Positions 52,556 to 64,000 of a DNA stretch of 64,000 nucleotides are shown here, piece after piece. Source of the stretch: Antennarius striatus (Eukaryota; Chordata; Actinopteri; Lophiiformes; Antennariidae); contig NC_090797.1 in assembly GCF_040054535.1 (NCBI RefSeq), positions 1,642,001-1,706,000 on the forward strand, in the 5' to 3' direction. Position numbers and translations under genes: made by a program. The notes below the pieces were generated by a model that searched no databases, had not been told where the DNA came from, and saw only the letters and a list, made by a program, of their open reading frames with translations. Each line of letters starts with the position of its first letter. Within the stretch, counting starts at the first letter, position 1.

Positions 52556-52699
52556 CCGCTCTATAGTTGCACAAAAATACAAAATGTAAAGAAGAACCCG
52601 GAGGACAGACGACTTCAGAGAAACGATTGACTCACAGAAAAAAACCCTGCTGTACCTCATACAAATGAAGGAAATGAAACACTGGGTCTCAGATTTTCA

Positions 52700-53365
52700 G
52701 TTGAAACAAGTCCTGGTCACTTCCTTTTTAAATTCTTCAGGTTAGACTTTCATCAGCACAAACCTACCTACAGTAAAGAATGGCGGGGGCTCTGTGATGC
52801 TCTGGCACTGCTTCTAGAACATCAGGTGGAGTCTGTCGAGGATCAGGAATCCTAGAGACAACACCTCCATCTGTGTGAAAGATGAAGCTCATTGGACGTT
52901 CCAAAAGGACAGCAATCTAAAGCAGATCTCGGAGTCCACCGAGGCTTGGTTCCAGGAGAAGTCATGGGTTATTCTGTAGGTCATTACAGTTGCCCGACTG
53001 GAATCCGGAGGAAGTCTGTGGTTACAGGATGAAAATCAGGAGTAGTCCAGAGTTTAACAACTGTGTGTGGGAGGAATAGGCTAATATTCTGCTTGGAATC
53101 TGGTGTCTGGATCTGCATCAGGTTTGCAGCATCAAAAGGGTCTTTAGAGACTAGAGACATTCAGGGTCTCTAGCTAAAAGGTACCTCAGTGAAATTAGCA
53201 TTCTGTGCTATATTTGTGGAAAACATCTTTAAATTTTGTTGTATTCATCTATTTAAACTCTTCTTGTGTGATTTCTTTTTCACAAACATCTGATAAATAG
53301 TACATTTTTCAATAAATCTAATGTATAATAGTGATTGAATACTTTGGCTTCCACTTGTAGGCTTT
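52700..53365 (+). mobile_element. Tc1-like DNA transposon relic
   Basis: The plus strand retains the C-terminal half of a Tc1-like transposase gene at DNA level: gcgggggctctgtgatgctc (52785-52804) for GGGSVMLW, then a segment reading AHWTFQKDSN (compare HWVFQQDNDPKH), then STEAWFQEKSW and PDWNPEE in place of PDLNPIE (about 52995). Frames change several times and stops are present, so it is long dead. The right end, gtgattgaatactttggctt then CCACTTGTA at about 53330-53359, resembles a Tc1 terminal inverted repeat. The left end and 5' half were not found. It begins about 150 bp after the dennd2a stop and may form part of that gene's 3' UTR. Confidence 0.85.
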
Positions 53366-54360
53366 TATCAATCCGCTAGGGGGCAGTAGTATATTATGTA
53401 TTTTGTTGATATTGATAGTGACAGATCTGCTTTTTCTTGACTTCTTTTAGTCATGACAGTCATGACATCACTTGTTTGAGCCACTTTAACAAGTAAATAA
53501 ACTTTTTTTTTTTACAACAGATGGTCTTCGCCTTTATGTATTTTCAATTTCCTGAAATGAAAGAGCTTCGCTCATAAATCCCAACGCATTTAGAGCTTGG
53601 ATGCTATTTCTGTGACTTCTGTCAAAGTCTTTCTTTCATCCTCAGATTGGGAATGATGACAAAACGCGTTATGTTCCACACTGGAAAATCCAGAGACGAG
53701 AGTCGACGCCGAGGGAATTGTGTTTGCTCAGCATTCGTGCGTTTGTTTCACGCAGTGAGTAGTGAACACGCTATCCGTTCACTAACCATCCACCGCTGTG
53801 TTGGCGCGCTTGAATTAGTTTGGCCATTTCACTACAAACAGCCTCGGCTTTGAGTCGGCGACTGCTTTACTATTTTAGTCTCCGAGTCATGGAAACAAAG
53901 CCGATATTTAGCCCACGAAGAGGAAAGCACGTCTTTGTCAGCGTGAAAACAAAACACAGGTGCTGAGCAGAGAATAGTAGAGTATTGTCTTAGCGCTAGC
54001 GTTTAAGTTTTTTAGCCCGAGGGCCCCCGGGGGTGTCACACGGTGTCTAACCTGACACCTTGTTAGTGGAGAGTTCACACTGAAGTGCTGACACAGATGT
54101 TGATGCATATACACAGAAGCGCAGGACAGAGCACACATGAGACACAGGCGCACACACATACTGTACATGTGAGTATAGAGGCTGTCAAGCATAAACAGGA
54201 GCCAGAAACGCATGTAAGATTCAACCTGAACTAGCAGCTGTCACACTAGAGCCAAGCTGGATACAGGTAACATACAGCAAAGTTTAGATGGTAATTGCTA
54301 GGAATGCTAGCATGACCTTCAGCAAAGTCGATCGACCTTACACGTGTCTGTTTGACCTGT

Positions 54361-54397
54361 CTGACCCTTGACCCTCTGCAAGAGGGTCAAGGGTCAG
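54361..54397. other. Perfect 17-bp inverted repeat with 3-nt loop
   Basis: CTGACCCTTGACCCTCT at 54361-54377 is followed by the loop GCA and its exact reverse complement at 54381-54397. No T-run or other terminator context is attached, and eukaryotic genes do not use such terminators. It may be a MITE fragment or a recombination hairpin. Confidence 0.6.
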
Positions 54398-54494
54398 ATC
54401 TTTGGTAAGATTTTGTAAAATCTTTTTTTTTTTAAAGTGAAAAATACCCATCCAGTACTCTATAAAAGCATTTAAAGGAGTTTTAGTATCAATA

Positions 54495-54735
54495 TCAAAG
54501 TCAAAGTAGGCTTTATTGTCAAGTGTACCATATATGCACGACATACAGCACAGATGAAATTACAGTCCTCTCTGACCCACGGTAAACAGGCAGTACAACA
54601 GGCAGTACAACACAGGCAGTACAACAGGCAGTACAACACAGGCAGTACAACACAGGCAGTACAACACAGGCAGTACATCAGACAGTACAACACAGGCAGT
54701 ACAACACAGGCAGTACATCAGACAGTACAGCCCAA
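54495..54735 (-). repeat. LINE-type 3' end with attached minisatellite
   Basis: Read on the minus strand, 54585-54495 runs CCGTGGGTCAGAGAGGACTG ... TTGACAATAAAGCCTACTTT and GACTTTGA, which matches the 3' ends of a widespread fish non-LTR family. On its 5' side (54583-54735) is a tandem array of GGCAGTACAACACA, with 10- and 15-nt spacing variants and an occasional CATCAGACAGTA version. The array probably grew from the element's own sequence. Confidence 0.5.
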
Positions 54736-57700
54736 AGTATGTGATGAAACACAAAGGGATGGTAAACATCTCTATACATTCTTTATATCAACAGGAAGCA
54801 GAGAATTTTGTTTTGTGAAAGCTAAAAGTAGCTTCAAGAATGAGTTCAACCAGTAATAGCAAAACACTAACATCTAAATGACTGTCAAAGAAATGATAGC
54901 CTTATTAAAATATTTTTCAGCTAAAAGTACTGCAAAGCTGCTAATTAGCTAGCTTAATCTAATCAATACAGGTTGGAATTTGCGTAAATGGTTAAAACAG
55001 CTAGCACAGCAGTACTGACCAATAGGACGCTGCCTGAACTAACCGGCAGACTGTTCATTTGTATCAAAAAAAAAATATTCTGGAACAAGATCCCCGTTCT
55101 ATAATTAATGGGGTCGAATAAATTCTCGTCGAACGTCGTTTACCACGGCTTCCTGTCTGGGTGCTGAGGTGGGGAAGTTGCGGCGCTGCGAGACGGCAGG
55201 CATCTCAGGAAGACGAATGGATGTGGCGAGAGACGAGATCTGACGGCGGCTTTTCCAGTCGTGTTTGTGTGCAGATAGGCCAACGCCAAAGCCGCACTGT
55301 CGCACAGCGTTTCCTGCTAAACACACCTGGCTGCTGCTCAAGACCGCTGCCTCATTAGTGGGGAGGTAAACCTCTCCCACCCCCCCACATAAACGCCTCA
55401 CAACCTGCACCGGTGTGTTTCCACAGCTAATGTCTAAAGGAGCTTTATTACCCGACAGGATCCCACCTTTCAGAGACTCTCTAAAGGCCAACGCCGCGAC
55501 TGGAGGGCAATAAACACAACATCTACCTGAACGCGAGAACCTGCTGCAAGACTCACTGGTGCGGCGTAATTACACCTATTATTCTCAGCAGTAGTAAAAT
55601 CATACAAACATCACGGTCCATTACAACCAACCACCGATTCAATTATAAAGTCTCTCCAGAGGATTGCCGACCTCATTCTAAGGCTTGCAAAACTTGCATT
55701 TGAGACTCTCCCGAGGGTTGCCTCTGCTAATTACGTGATTTATGGCGTAATTTATGGAGGCAGGGGGGTTGCGGCGACCGAGCAAGACTTGCCATCAATC
55801 ACAATGAAAACTATGCTGTCATTTTCCATTATTATGCTTTTATAGTTTTATACCTTTTCCCCCTTGCGAGTCTCAAGTCCAGTAGGATGTTTTGGCACCG
55901 GTTGAGTTTGCTGAAAAGTTTGGGGTCACGGTGGCAAATTTGCGCAAATTATGCTTGCGCGCCTTGGGCATTCTTGTCATCGCAACACAAATTTGGTACC
56001 TATGGGTTCCCATAGTGGGTTTGGAGCGTAAGAACTCCAGGGAACGAGTCCACGGCTCCTCTGAATGTCTCGCGTTGGGTTTAATTCGTCCGTCTGTGTG
56101 AGAGTGTGGGAATGAAAAAAGGAGCAGAAAGCAGGGAGATAAAAAGCGCGGGAAACGACAAAGGAGGCTGCCAAAGACGTGCAGAAGTTTGCATGCGCGC
56201 GGAAAAAGTCGTGCACGCGTTGAAGGCGCGTTCGCACGCACGGAAAAGTTTCCGAACATGCGTCCGTCGGCTTGTTTTTCCCTGAGTTGCAGGTGCAGGC
56301 GTCCAGCTGCAGCTCTGCCATGCATGCCAGCGGCCTGAATCACTTCCCCCCCTCTCAGAGGAGGGAGCCATCGGAGCATATGGACGACATACCGAGCAGG
56401 AGGGAGGGAGGTGGGAGAGAGGAGAGGTGAATTTGACAGGGGTGGTGGTGGTGGGAGGGGGGGGGTGAAGTGGTACAAAGTACAGAGGAGGGAAAAAAGG
56501 ATTAGCGCTGGAGGATTTCCCTGCTGCTAAGCCATGTTACAGCAAAGCCTTAAGACTCTGGACACAGACCAGGAGCTAGCAAAGAGGGTGTGGGTTTGGG
56601 GGGGTGAAGGGTGTGTGGTGGGAGGGGGGTGGACCTGAGCAGCAAGGGTGGTTTAAGGAGAGCAAAACAATCTTCGGTTGTGAGGTTGACCCTTTTTCAT
56701 GGCCTCTGTTGCTGTAATCTCAAATAGAGGATGGGGGGTGGTGGTGGTGGTGGTGGTGATGGGTGTGGGGGGGTGAGGAAGCCGAGGCCACACACATAGA
56801 TTTCCAGCCTTGAGGTTGCATCAGTCAGACCTGTCTGCATGTGGTCCGTCCGATGTGTCCAAGTTTATCCACACCACTATTGCGCCGCCGTTAGTCATGG
56901 CGTCCAACGACAAGGGGTTAAAATCCCCCTCTCCTTTGTCTCTCGCTCGTTCAGCTCGAAGGACCCTTTAAAGGGTCGCACCCCCCCCCAAAAAAAAGAT
57001 TTGACTTTTTCCATTCACACCTTACTGGCTTGTCTGTGGTTAGCATTAAGAGGAGTCTGTCTGGAGCCCGAGAGGAGGAGGCACACATCATCAGACACAC
57101 TCATGCACACTCAGACCGGTCGGCTGGGGGGGGGCGTCTTTGTCAGAGAACCTCCAGGGTGGTCCGATCTGCAAGTGTCAGGACGTAGCCTATCCGTCGT
57201 CAAGCGTTGCTTCCTCACGCCAATTGATTGCGCACAAGGTGGGTCAAAAAGTTGGTTTTAAAGATTGAGCAAGAAAAGATGTAGTGCCAAAAACAGACGT
57301 CTTTGAAAGAAGCTAAAATTACTCGCTAACATGCTAAAATCTGATAGGTTTGCGTCGTTTGCAGGTATTTGGTTGGTCCATCAGTGACGCAGCTGGCATG
57401 GCTAGCATGGTGAATGGATGCACTCGAGCTACATTGTGCTAACAATTCAATACTGCATTTAAAAGATGCAAAATGTCCCACATTGTGACTCACTACCACG
57501 CTTATGATCGCAAAACGTACGTGTTATTTAGCGTGACATTTGCATGTGCACGTGCATACATATTGCACACAGATGCACATGTGTGTGCATGTGTGTGTGT
57601 GTGTGTGTTCTACTCCCTGCTAACGGTTAGCGTTTCAGTTATCTGTCAGATATCACCATCTGCAGCGCAGATAGCAGCCGGTGAGTTGGTTGGGCATTAA

Positions 57701-58719
57701 ATGACAAAGCAAATACTTTAAACATTTTTGCAGACATGTTCAGCATCGTCATGTTAGCATTTGCTAACATTATTATTGAAGAAAGTATATTTGGGCATGC
57801 AGATAGAGGTGCTGTTTGCTTATATCTTGGCAGCCATGTTTATTTTGTATCTGGATTTGTCAAGGAAGCGCCTTTAGCCGTCGTCTCCACGATGAACGTC
57901 TCCGCTCAGGTGTTTCTAGAGTTTCTAAATCTTCATTTATCTGAATTTTATTTATTTATTTTTGGTCGTTGAAATCTTTCTACATTCAGTCTCCGAGGAT
58001 TTGCATGCATGTTGTTTTGCTCTCGCCTCTTCCAGCTTCAGTAATAAAAAACATGTTGCAATGAAGACGAATAAACACACACACACACACACACTAAAAA
58101 AACAACAACCCGCGTTGCTTTATTTTGGTCCTGGTTCATTTTCCACTTCAGCCAGTCGTCTGAGCGATTCGTGCTGCTGAAACTGAAGTCTGGAAAATTA
58201 TGGAAAAGGGTTATGGTAAAGTTTTTTCCACCGGCGCACATCGTGGACGGTGTTGAATCAGTTATTGCGGGTCAAGGGTTTTTACTACCCCACCGTGATG
58301 TGATTCACATTGATGCTCTAAATACTGAAAATCCATTACTGTAAAAAAAAACAAAAAACCAACAACACAAAAACCCAAGGAGTGAAATAAATGCGACATG
58401 TATTCACCTAAGCTGATTTGACAGGCTCCGAAAAGAGAGAGGGAGGAATAGTAAGGGGTTTGGCAAGCAGCCCTGAAGCACATGGCGAATACATCTGAGC
58501 AATAAAGAGGAGTGTGGTTGTGAGTGAAAGAGGAAGAGTGTATTTATGTGTATTATGATAGAAGTGCAGGTTTCATCTACCGCTGGGCTGCTAAAACAAA
58601 TAACCCTCACCACGGTGATTTGGACGTTGATGCAGAAACGTAACCCTAATCACACAACGCTCACTCGACACACGTATGCATCAAAACCAATGCCGTATTT
58701 TACTAGAGGGTTGTGAGTA

Positions 58720-58960
58720 ACTTGGTCGCTCTTGCCGCCGCCAAGGAGGTAATGGGTTTGCCTTCTGTCCGACTGTTAGCGGGATTACACGGAAACTCCT
58801 GCACGGATTTGCAGGAAAACCATTAAAATCTGGATTAAATCCAGGTAAATAAATGAACCCATAGTCGGGTAGCCAATGTTGCGGCACAACTTGAGATTTG
58901 CATGTTAATCTGTGGCCACTAGAGGCGCTGCTGACTCGTAAGGGATGTTTTTCTTTGTGT
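58720..58960. repeat. Degenerate dispersed repeat
   Basis: The words gccgccaaggaggtaatggg, ttagcgggattacacggaaa and CTCCTGCACGGATTTGCAGG follow the order seen in a very common animal repeat (GGAGGTTATG ... TTAGCAGGATTACACAAAAA ... CTGGACGGATT) often annotated as an RTE- or SINE-type element. The copy is clearly mutated. Its orientation and borders are uncertain. Confidence 0.45.
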
Positions 58961-60886
58961 TTATAAATATGCGTTTGCAAAAAAATTTACTTTCCCGCAT
59001 TTTAATTTAAATCCTTTGAATGTAAATTAAGGTTTAATTCAGTTAAACGGGACTGGGACTTAGTTGGTGCTTATCATGCTAGGTCCAACATGCTCAATGA
59101 AGTGCACACCTCTCCCCAGGGGACGAAAAATATGTCGACCCCTCCCTGCAATGTTTCAGAAAAAATCGGTTCAAAAGTTTTTGTTTCATGAGAGAAAATG
59201 TGTGAAAAAAATATCACTAAAGAAGCCCAACCCCATTCTTCCAAGTTGTGTAAAGATCTATCCAATGGGAGGTGAAGACGACCCAGCAAACCCCGCCTCT
59301 CGTCCAATGTGACCTGGATGCGCTCCAGCCCCCTCCACCACCCCCCAACCCTGAAAAGGTTTAATCGGTTCTAGAAAATGGATGTACGGAGTAGCTGCCA
59401 ATGATTTTTTTCTGCTCGAACCCATTGGAGGATTCTGCAGAGCGGATCTCTAAACGCTCCAGCAGACCAGAGTCGGTTAGCTTCGGTATTCACACGTTAA
59501 ACGTAGCTCTCCTGCGAACACGTGTTGCACTTTGTCAAGTTGCTCATGCAAATCATTGACTTAAACGACCCGGAGCAGCACGAAAAAAAAAAAAAAAGAC
59601 CTTTCTGTGCTGTGACTCTATAATGGTTGCAACATGCTGGAGATACATCCGTTCTTGGCTCCTCGACCGATACCGTGGATGACATACGACGCTGCACGTA
59701 CGGTTCACATGAGGTAGCCGGGCTTTATGTTGATAAATGTGGGAAAGGGGGAAGCGGCTGAGTGGCGTGTTATCTTATCTGTGTACTGTCCAAGCCACTG
59801 GCGGTGCCGCGTCCTGGGAATGACAAGCGCAGTTGTGAGTGTGGTGGCTGGCAGCCGCCTGCATCTCCACGCACCCCAAGACATCGGAGAAGTGTTTTCG
59901 GATCCTTCTCTCCAAGATGTTCCAGAACCGATATGTTCAACAAAAAAAAAAAGAGTGTGGCAGAAGAAAAAAAATGTTGTAGAGGAATGTACGGTGTAAT
60001 TGCACTTTGCTCATAAGCTCGCATTTGACTAAAGAGGAAACCAGAGATTTAATGACCTGCTGAGACGTTTAATGAAATTCTCTAAAGGACACATGGGTCG
60101 ATTTGGCTGCAATAACCTTTGGGAATTGAGTCCAAAATGAGATATCCATTATTGGAAAAAGGTGAAACTTTATCCTCCCAAACAGCACATGATTCTGATG
60201 ATTTGGAAACAGCAACTAATCCCTCCTCCCCCCAAAAATGCATCTTTGGACTCTCCATTTTCTGCAAATGCAAATGCATCATCCGTACTCCAGCCAAACA
60301 TTCCCAACATTGGGTTTTAGATTGAACAAGACGATTGGCTGATTTCTGGACTCCGGCCAGAGTCCTCATTTGAACCGATAGGATTGGGGAGGCCTCGGCT
60401 GTGGTGGGAGATAAGCTCAACTCACTCCAAAACTAAAGTCCTCCGGTTTTGCTTGGGTCGTACACCTGGTTGTTATAAAGTCACCTCCAAACACATGTCA
60501 ATAGGTAGAAATCCCAGGTGTGATGGAGCCTATAGATCATTCTTTGTTCCCCTTCTGAAACCGAAGTGCAGCAGAACCTGCCGCAACTTTCAAAAAAATG
60601 CAGTTTACATTTCATTCATAATCAGTCATTTGTTGAAATTTCAAATAGCCCTGGAAGTGGGTGGTCTAGCTGCTGAAAGTTGCACCAAAAAATTTCAACC
60701 ACAACCAGCGCCATCGTAGATGTCTATTACTGATTAATGCGGGCCAGCGTAACATCCAGGGACTGAAGACACAAGGCTAGCAAGTGTAGCATTGGCAGGT
60801 GAATTCCTGGGGAGTGAGGCCACCGTCTGAAGACCCTGGAATCTGACAGAGGAAAACACCTCGACCCTGGAAATCATCCGTCACTC

Positions 60887-61160
60887 AGGCCCCGCCCACA
60901 CGATGACGGATTTTTTTAAAAACGCAACTTTTTTGTTGCGTTTACGCCTTCCGTCCACACGACAACGCAGATATCCGGAACGAAAACGCAACTTTTCGAA
61001 AACGCTGGCCTAGGTGAATTTTTTTAAAAACGCTGGGTCTGCATGTACGTGTGAACGGATAATTTTTTTGAAAATGCTGTCGTGTGGACGCGAATCGTTT
61101 TCGATGCGTTTTTAGAAAGTTGCGTTTTCAAAAAAATCCAATATCGTGTGGACGGGGCCT
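60887..61160. mobile_element. hAT-like MITE with about 42-bp terminal inverted repeats
   Basis: The left end AGGCCCCGCCCACACGATGA and the reverse complement of the right end AGGCCCCGTCCACACGATAT begin an inverted repeat of about 42 bp with only a few mismatches, both continuing into GGATTTTTTTNAAAACGCAAC. The 274-bp interior is built from further copies of AAAACGCAACTTTT and CGTGTGGAC words in both orientations and encodes nothing. The AGGCCC(C)G ... ends suggest a non-autonomous hAT element. No clean 8-bp target duplication is visible (CGTCACTC on the left, CAGTTTGA on the right), so the insertion is old or the family differs. Confidence 0.8.
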
Positions 61161-64000
61161 CAGTTTGATTCAGGAACAGGTCCGGGGCCAGTCTTATGCA
61201 AAACACTTGAACAAACAAGGGCTCTGTCCTTTTTATACCTCTTGGCTGTCAGTGGCTCGGAGAGGTGCCTCCTGGGAAGGGTCTCCTTCCACTCCACTTC
61301 CACTCAGGAGAAACCAAAATACATCCTGACCCGGCTGTGGAGACCACGGGATTTCAAGATGCAAGAGAAGACAGAACCACAGACGCTGTAGATTTGTAGG
61401 AATTAAGGTGTAACGCGGAACTGTCGAGATGGTAGAAATGATTTGATCCGAGTTGACATCAGGTTGTTTTAGCTCTCAAACCGACGTCTTGTGTAATTCT
61501 AACATTTCTACTTTGAATCGATGAGATTCCCTTTGGGTTTCTGTATCTGGCATCACGTTAAAGGAGTTCCCGGTCGACTTCCTGGCTGGTCTTCAAGGTC
61601 AGAAACCGCTCCAGATCTTTCAGGTACAGTCCAGAACAATCACCACAATGCTTCTTCATCAGAAATTTATTGCTCCTTTTTAAATCATTGCAAGATAGGT
61701 TTGGTCTCTGTACCATGTTTGTCCTTCATCCATAAACTGCTTGACGGGTTTTAACGGTACTCTGTGGAACAGTGAGCCAAAAGCAAATAAGTCGAATTTC
61801 GGAAAAATGTGGATAAAGGGGTGGATGCATGATTTTATTTTCACTTACTTTAACAGAACCCTGGAGGTAGGTTTTTTTATTGGGTTGCATGTCTTGTTGG
61901 AATTTTGATCAGGGTTGAATTTGATTGAAAAAATCTTGGCCTCCTCTATTTTTCAGGATAATCTTGCCTTGTCAATTATAGTTCACCAAATCATCGAGTG
62001 GCAAACACGAGTCACTCTTGTTTCTCCTTGCAAAAGTTGTGTCATCAAAGATTATTTGTTATTTCTACACCAAAGACTAACACAAAGATCTTTCTCCAAT
62101 GCTATCATGCCAGCAGCATGTATTGTTGACACCTTTAGCATTGCGCGATTACGTGATGCAACAAATATAAATGAATCCATAAAAAGAAAATAAATGAGTG
62201 TTTGTTGAGAATAAACATTTTCATTTTTCTTCCTCTGGAAATGCTTTTGCTGATAAATATGAGTTGGAATTGGACAAACCGAACACGGGCGTCAGCAACA
62301 GTTACACCAATTTGTTTAATTGCCATTAAATCCAGATGTGTGTTTATGGGAGCATTCAGGTGCTGCAGCCTCATCACGAACTCTCTGACTCTGTCAGCCC
62401 TCGGCCTTGGTCCTGATGCAGCTCATTAAACTGTGATTAAACCGCTTCCAAGGGTGTAGGCTCGGGACCAACTCATTATAAAGGCAACAGAAAACAGAGC
62501 TCACATAATGAATTCTAATAACGCAGTGTGCCTCCAATCGCTATCATCTGCTACGCTAGCTTGCCTCAAAACAGAGAACTTCACATTCAATTTTAGGGAA
62601 CATGAAAAAGAAACGTGTAAAGAAACATTTAACAGGAAACCAAGCTAACAAAATTAACCTGTACTTGAACGTGCCATGGGGTGCTACACGCCATTAGCAT
62701 CACAATTAGCAGTTGGCTGAGCCCAAGTATCCTCCTTACTAATTTTGGTTTCCAGCTATCAGCGTTCTCCAGGTCTGACCTATTGAAGGTAGTTATTAGT
62801 AGGTCTTTGTTCCATCCCTGCCTACCAGGGCAGAGATTTGGTAGGACTTGCATCCTGGGCCATCTAAACTGAGAAAAGTAAATTTTTCAAGACGAATATA
62901 TGAAGTAAAGGCTTGAAATTCCAAAAATATCCAATGGCTCCTTGCCAGCAGATGGGAATTACTGTATGTACATAAAGATAATTTGAGTTTCACCCAAAAA
63001 AAACTTAATCCAAGACAAATCCCACTCACAGAATGAGCCCAGGTCCAACTTGTAACCACGAAATACCCACGAAGGATCCATTCACCTGGACCCAAGTCCC
63101 AGTAGTATCTAGAGGAAGCTCTTCTGAACCAAGCCCGGCCTCAGTTCAGCCATCAGACACTCACTGATGAGATTCCCTCCCAAGTTTGGCCCTAGAAGAG
63201 GACCTGTTGTCCTTAACCCAAGCAAAGTCTGGTTTCTTTCAACATGAAACTTGCTCTGGCAATGATTGAAGTTCAGAAGAAAGTCCTGTTTGGGAGGTTC
63301 GAGCAGTGAAGACACCTCTCGGATGCTTAACTCTGGAAGTTTTATAGACCCACCCATTTGGGAGGGACCCCAGGGTAGGCCCACAACTTGCTGGAGAGAC
63401 TATACATCTTGTGAAGTCTGAGGATGCCTCATATAGATAGCAACATTATCTATACGAGATAGGTGTTGCTTTCTAAAGGACGTCTTTAGCACTGTCCCTA
63501 TGACCCAACCTGAGCAGAAAGAAATGGATGCTACAAGAACGGTATTGATTTTCTCATCTGACTCTTGCAGTTATTTTCCATAAATGTCAAAAATAAACAG
63601 TTCCGTTGAGGATGGAAAGAGCTAGCATATACAGAAGTCACTCAAAGACATGGCTACATCAGTCTCCATTGAACTCCTTGAAGTTTCGCTGAAACAACAT
63701 CACCACCGTTAATCATCATCATTTCCTCCGTCTGCCTCCGTCTGAACTTCGTCTACTCCTGCCCGGTATTTCGAGCTGGCACAGATTAGAAGTGGTGTCA
63801 AGTATCCCTGATGTACGTCTGGCTCTACAACCTTCCTCCCGTGTTTTGACAGTCATTAATGAGCGCAGATAATGCCGAGTGTTAAAGCCCCTAATGGAGA
63901 GCACATCCAGACAAATGCCAAAGCAAGCATTCTTTCTAAAGAGAGGACAGGATGTTACTGTAATACCTTTGACTGGTGCCAGACCGTGGGTACTGGTCTC

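Larger units (their letters stand above)
53366..64000. other. Gene-poor region with scattered repeats
   Basis: No exon on either strand could be supported over more than 10 kb. Identified items are a LINE-type 3' end with a tandem array (54495-54735), a (GGT)n run near 56738-56758, C/G homopolymers, (TG)n near 57592-57608, (AC)n at 58076-58094, a degenerate dispersed repeat (58720-58960) and a MITE (60887-61160). The composition suggests an intergenic tract or a very large intron of a gene whose exons lie to the right. CpG-bearing DNA at 55900-56300 has no ORF or motif I trust. Confidence 0.4.

Noticed and set aside
55105-55491. 128-codon minus-strand frame
   Set aside because: No family resemblance, no partner exons and no promoter nearby.
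55873-56478. 201-codon minus-strand frame
   Set aside because: It begins with Pro/Ser low complexity from a GGT/GGA-rich tract and resembles no protein. It is probably chance in CpG-rich DNA.
60082-60720. Possible exons in the frames at 60082-60420 (minus) and 60384-60719 (plus)
   Set aside because: Neither resembles a known protein. The two frames overlap in opposite directions and lack convincing splice borders.

Overview
This is nuclear DNA from a ray-finned fish, most likely a percomorph teleost. The evidence is multi-exon genes with GT-AG introns, mostly 80-1500 bp long, whose proteins match vertebrate families from end to end. The window also has long CA/AG microsatellites, a fish-type L2 LINE, a Tc1-like transposon relic and a terminal-inverted-repeat MITE. 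I cannot name the species.

Layout. 1-5.7 kb holds no recognisable exon. 5.74-6.07 kb (minus) is the first coding exon of a gene I do not recognise; the rest lies off the left edge, and ZNF143/YY1-like promoter motifs sit just upstream. 7.7-11.45 kb (minus) is tmem209 (14 coding exons, 558 aa). 12.7-16.65 kb (minus) is prdm4 (10 coding exons, 866 aa), with a perfect NRF1 palindrome near its likely promoter. 18.26-18.76 kb (plus) is a single-exon achaete-scute bHLH gene, best read as ascl4. 21.1-22.86 kb (minus) is a small suppressor-APC-domain gene (sapcd1-like, 167 aa). 23-29 kb is repeat-rich spacer. 29.3-31.3 kb (plus) is a damaged L2-type LINE. 33.99-35.03 kb (plus) is a p21-type CDK inhibitor with an intact PCNA-binding degron. 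38.6-41.9 kb (minus) is slc37a3 (13 coding exons, 495 aa). 46.5-52.6 kb (plus) is dennd2a (18 coding exons, 1024 aa). A Tc1-like relic follows, and 53.4-64 kb is gene-poor.

I joined the exons by eye from splice signals and protein similarity. Each of the six complete spliced or single-exon models sums to a multiple of three, ends in one stop codon, and has a length close to its family where I know it. The genes do not form a pathway: they are a nuclear-envelope protein, a zinc-finger regulator, a neural/epithelial bHLH factor, a polarity-related coiled-coil protein, a cell-cycle brake, a phosphosugar-type transporter and a Rab GEF. From memory of the human map, slc37a3 and dennd2a are close neighbours at 7q34, and prdm4 and ascl4 are close neighbours at 12q23. 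tmem209 is at 7q32. The window therefore joins blocks that are separate in human.

I found no convincing new multi-gene system. The less ordinary items are a TATA/exon/hairpin/poly(A) arrangement at 31.56-31.89 kb, several near-perfect long hairpins, a 417-bp element with a nested palindrome at 26.2 kb, a hAT-like MITE at 60.9 kb, a GC-AG intron in tmem209, and a tandemly duplicated 50-residue unit in the disordered N-terminus of Dennd2a.
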